A DNA stretch of 64,000 nucleotides from positions 124,001 to 188,000 of the forward strand of contig NZ_FZOC01000003.1 of NCBI RefSeq assembly GCF_900188225.1, read 5' to 3'. This stretch comes from Humidesulfovibrio mexicanus (GTDB lineage: Bacteria; Desulfobacterota; Desulfovibrionia; Desulfovibrionales; Desulfovibrionaceae). The notes beneath the pieces are model-generated. The model did no database searches. It had not been told where the DNA came from and worked only from the letters and a program-made list of their open reading frames with translations. A program made the position numbers and the translations under genes. Shown one piece after another: positions 63,422-64,000 of this stretch (positions within the stretch are counted from its first letter, which is position 1; every line of letters begins with the position of its first letter).

Positions 63422-63800
63422 GGTCCTGCTCCGCCGCCGCCTGCGCGGCCTCCCCGCCGGGGCCGCGGGGGAAAAGGATGGCGCCGCTTTCCAGGCGGTC
63501 CTCCAGGTAGAGGCGCAGGGCCTCCTCCGCCGGTCCGGCGATGCCGTCCAGCACGGCCAGGCGCTTCCAGCGCAGGTAGTGGTAGTGCTCCTCCTCCATG
63601 CCGCCGGTGATGACCACCGAGACCTCGCGGTCCAGGATCAGGTCGCAGAGGTCGTCGGCGCTGGAATGGGCCAGCACCAGTTCCTGGCGCTTGGCTTCGC
63701 GGCCTTCGGCGTTGACGGTGACGAGCAGCACTTCCGTGGTCAGGTCGAAACGCGGAGCCACTTCGTCCCGGTACAGGGTGACGAGGATTTTCTTGCCCAT
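63414..63800 (-). CDS. NifX/NifB-type cofactor-binding-like protein
   Basis: 128 residues from ATG 63800. The pattern of the dinitrogenase Fe-Mo cofactor biosynthesis fold is visible: KILVTLYRDEVAPRFDLTTE, a strand with AHSSADDLCDLI, then VSVVITGGMEEEHYHYLRWK. Members bind Fe-S or metal cofactors, for example NifX, NafY or MTH1175-like proteins. Here it lies in a signalling cluster, eight bases overlapped by the sensor kinase, so a redox or metal sensor for the relay is a possible role. No nif gene is visible in the window. Confidence 0.72.
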   Translation of the reverse strand: MGKKILVTLYRDEVAPRFDLTTEVLLVTVNAEGREAKRQELVLAHSSADDLCDLILDREVSVVITGGMEEEHYHYLRWKRLAVLDGIAGPAEEALRLYLEDRLESGAILFPRGPGGEAAQAAAEQDHA

Positions 63801-63811
63801 GGCGCGCCCCC

Positions 63812-64000
63812 CTAGGCCTTTTTCCTGTGGCGCGGCCGTGGCGTCGCGTCGTTCAGGGCTTCTGGCGCCTGCTCCGGGGATTCGGGGCGGAAGCGCACGT
63901 GCGGGGGCAAATGCTCTGGCAGCACCAGCTCGTCTGCGCACACCATGACCGCGTACTCCACCATGTTGCGCAGCTCGCGCACGTTGCCGGGGTAGTCGTA
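63812..64000 (-). CDS. Sigma-54-dependent regulator, C-terminal part
   Basis: The last 62 codons of a gene that enters from the right edge. YPGNVRELRNMVEYAVM is the end of an AAA+ sigma-54 interaction domain (arginine-finger region), as in NtrC-type activators. The tail is Pro/Glu-rich and ends HRKKA, without a visible Fis-type helix-turn-helix. It is the first known gene of the leftward signalling cluster here. The N-terminal sensing domain is outside the window. Stop TAG at 63814-63812, 11 bases before the NifX-like start. Confidence 0.85.
   Translation of the reverse strand, partial: YDYPGNVRELRNMVEYAVMVCADELVLPEHLPPHVRFRPESPEQAPEALNDATPRPRHRKKA

Overview
The window is G+C-rich bacterial chromosome, gene-dense on both strands, with no rRNA, tRNA or CRISPR array that I could see. 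Gene content fits a Desulfovibrio-like delta-proteobacterium (Desulfovibrionales). The pointers are an in-frame UGA (selenocysteine) selD, a fused CobD-CobQ cobalamin gene, a two-component cluster that carries a NifX-like protein, LpxR-type lipid A deacylase, CheV and FlxA-like proteins. This assignment is inference from gene families, not from a marker gene.

Layout. 1-3.3 kb: a leftward set made of selD, a glycosyltransferase, an NAD-dependent epimerase and the start of a cephalosporin-hydroxylase-like gene, probably surface-glycan functions behind a selenium gene. 3.4-6.7 kb: small zinc-ribbon and phage-derived orphans, LpxR and a secreted alpha/beta hydrolase. 6.9-17.5 kb: a leftward MSHA/type IV pilus-like operon (PilM-PilN fusion, PilO, PilP, secretin, ExeA/MshM ATPase, PilB/GspE ATPase, PilC/GspF and two prepilins) facing cheV across an A+T-rich control region. 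19-30.9 kb: lactate dehydrogenase, a DUF3313 lipoprotein, topoisomerase I, an AbrB-Doc toxin-antitoxin pair, an A+T-rich PIN-like orphan, a lysozyme inhibitor, Lrp-alanine dehydrogenase, a MerR regulator, HtpG and a monooxygenase-like protein.

31-44.3 kb: an Rhs C-terminal remnant, queD-dtd, msrAB, a TIM-barrel epimerase, cobD-cobQ, an MFS carrier, acetyl-CoA synthetase, a FlxA-like protein and ilvD. 44.4-58.5 kb: ftsEX, an A+T-rich pentapeptide membrane protein, a BON lipoprotein, an M16C metallopeptidase, a PAS-GGDEF protein, peroxiredoxin, a methyltransferase, a yqjD-yqjE-yqjK-like membrane set, greA with an apparent attenuated leader, a polysaccharide deacetylase and DUF3795. 58.6-64 kb: a leftward phosphorelay cluster (sigma-54 activator, NifX-like protein, sensor kinase, receiver, kinase-like protein without a visible ATPase core, small repeat protein, receiver, receiver-kinase hybrid).

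The most interesting points are the selenocysteine selD with its SECIS-like hairpin, a possible greA leader RNA, a 15-residue motif shared between two neighbouring signalling proteins, the A+T-rich PIN-like gene beside the toxin-antitoxin pair, and terminators that lie inside the 3' ends of convergent genes. I could not run database searches or folding; family names rest on motifs read by eye.
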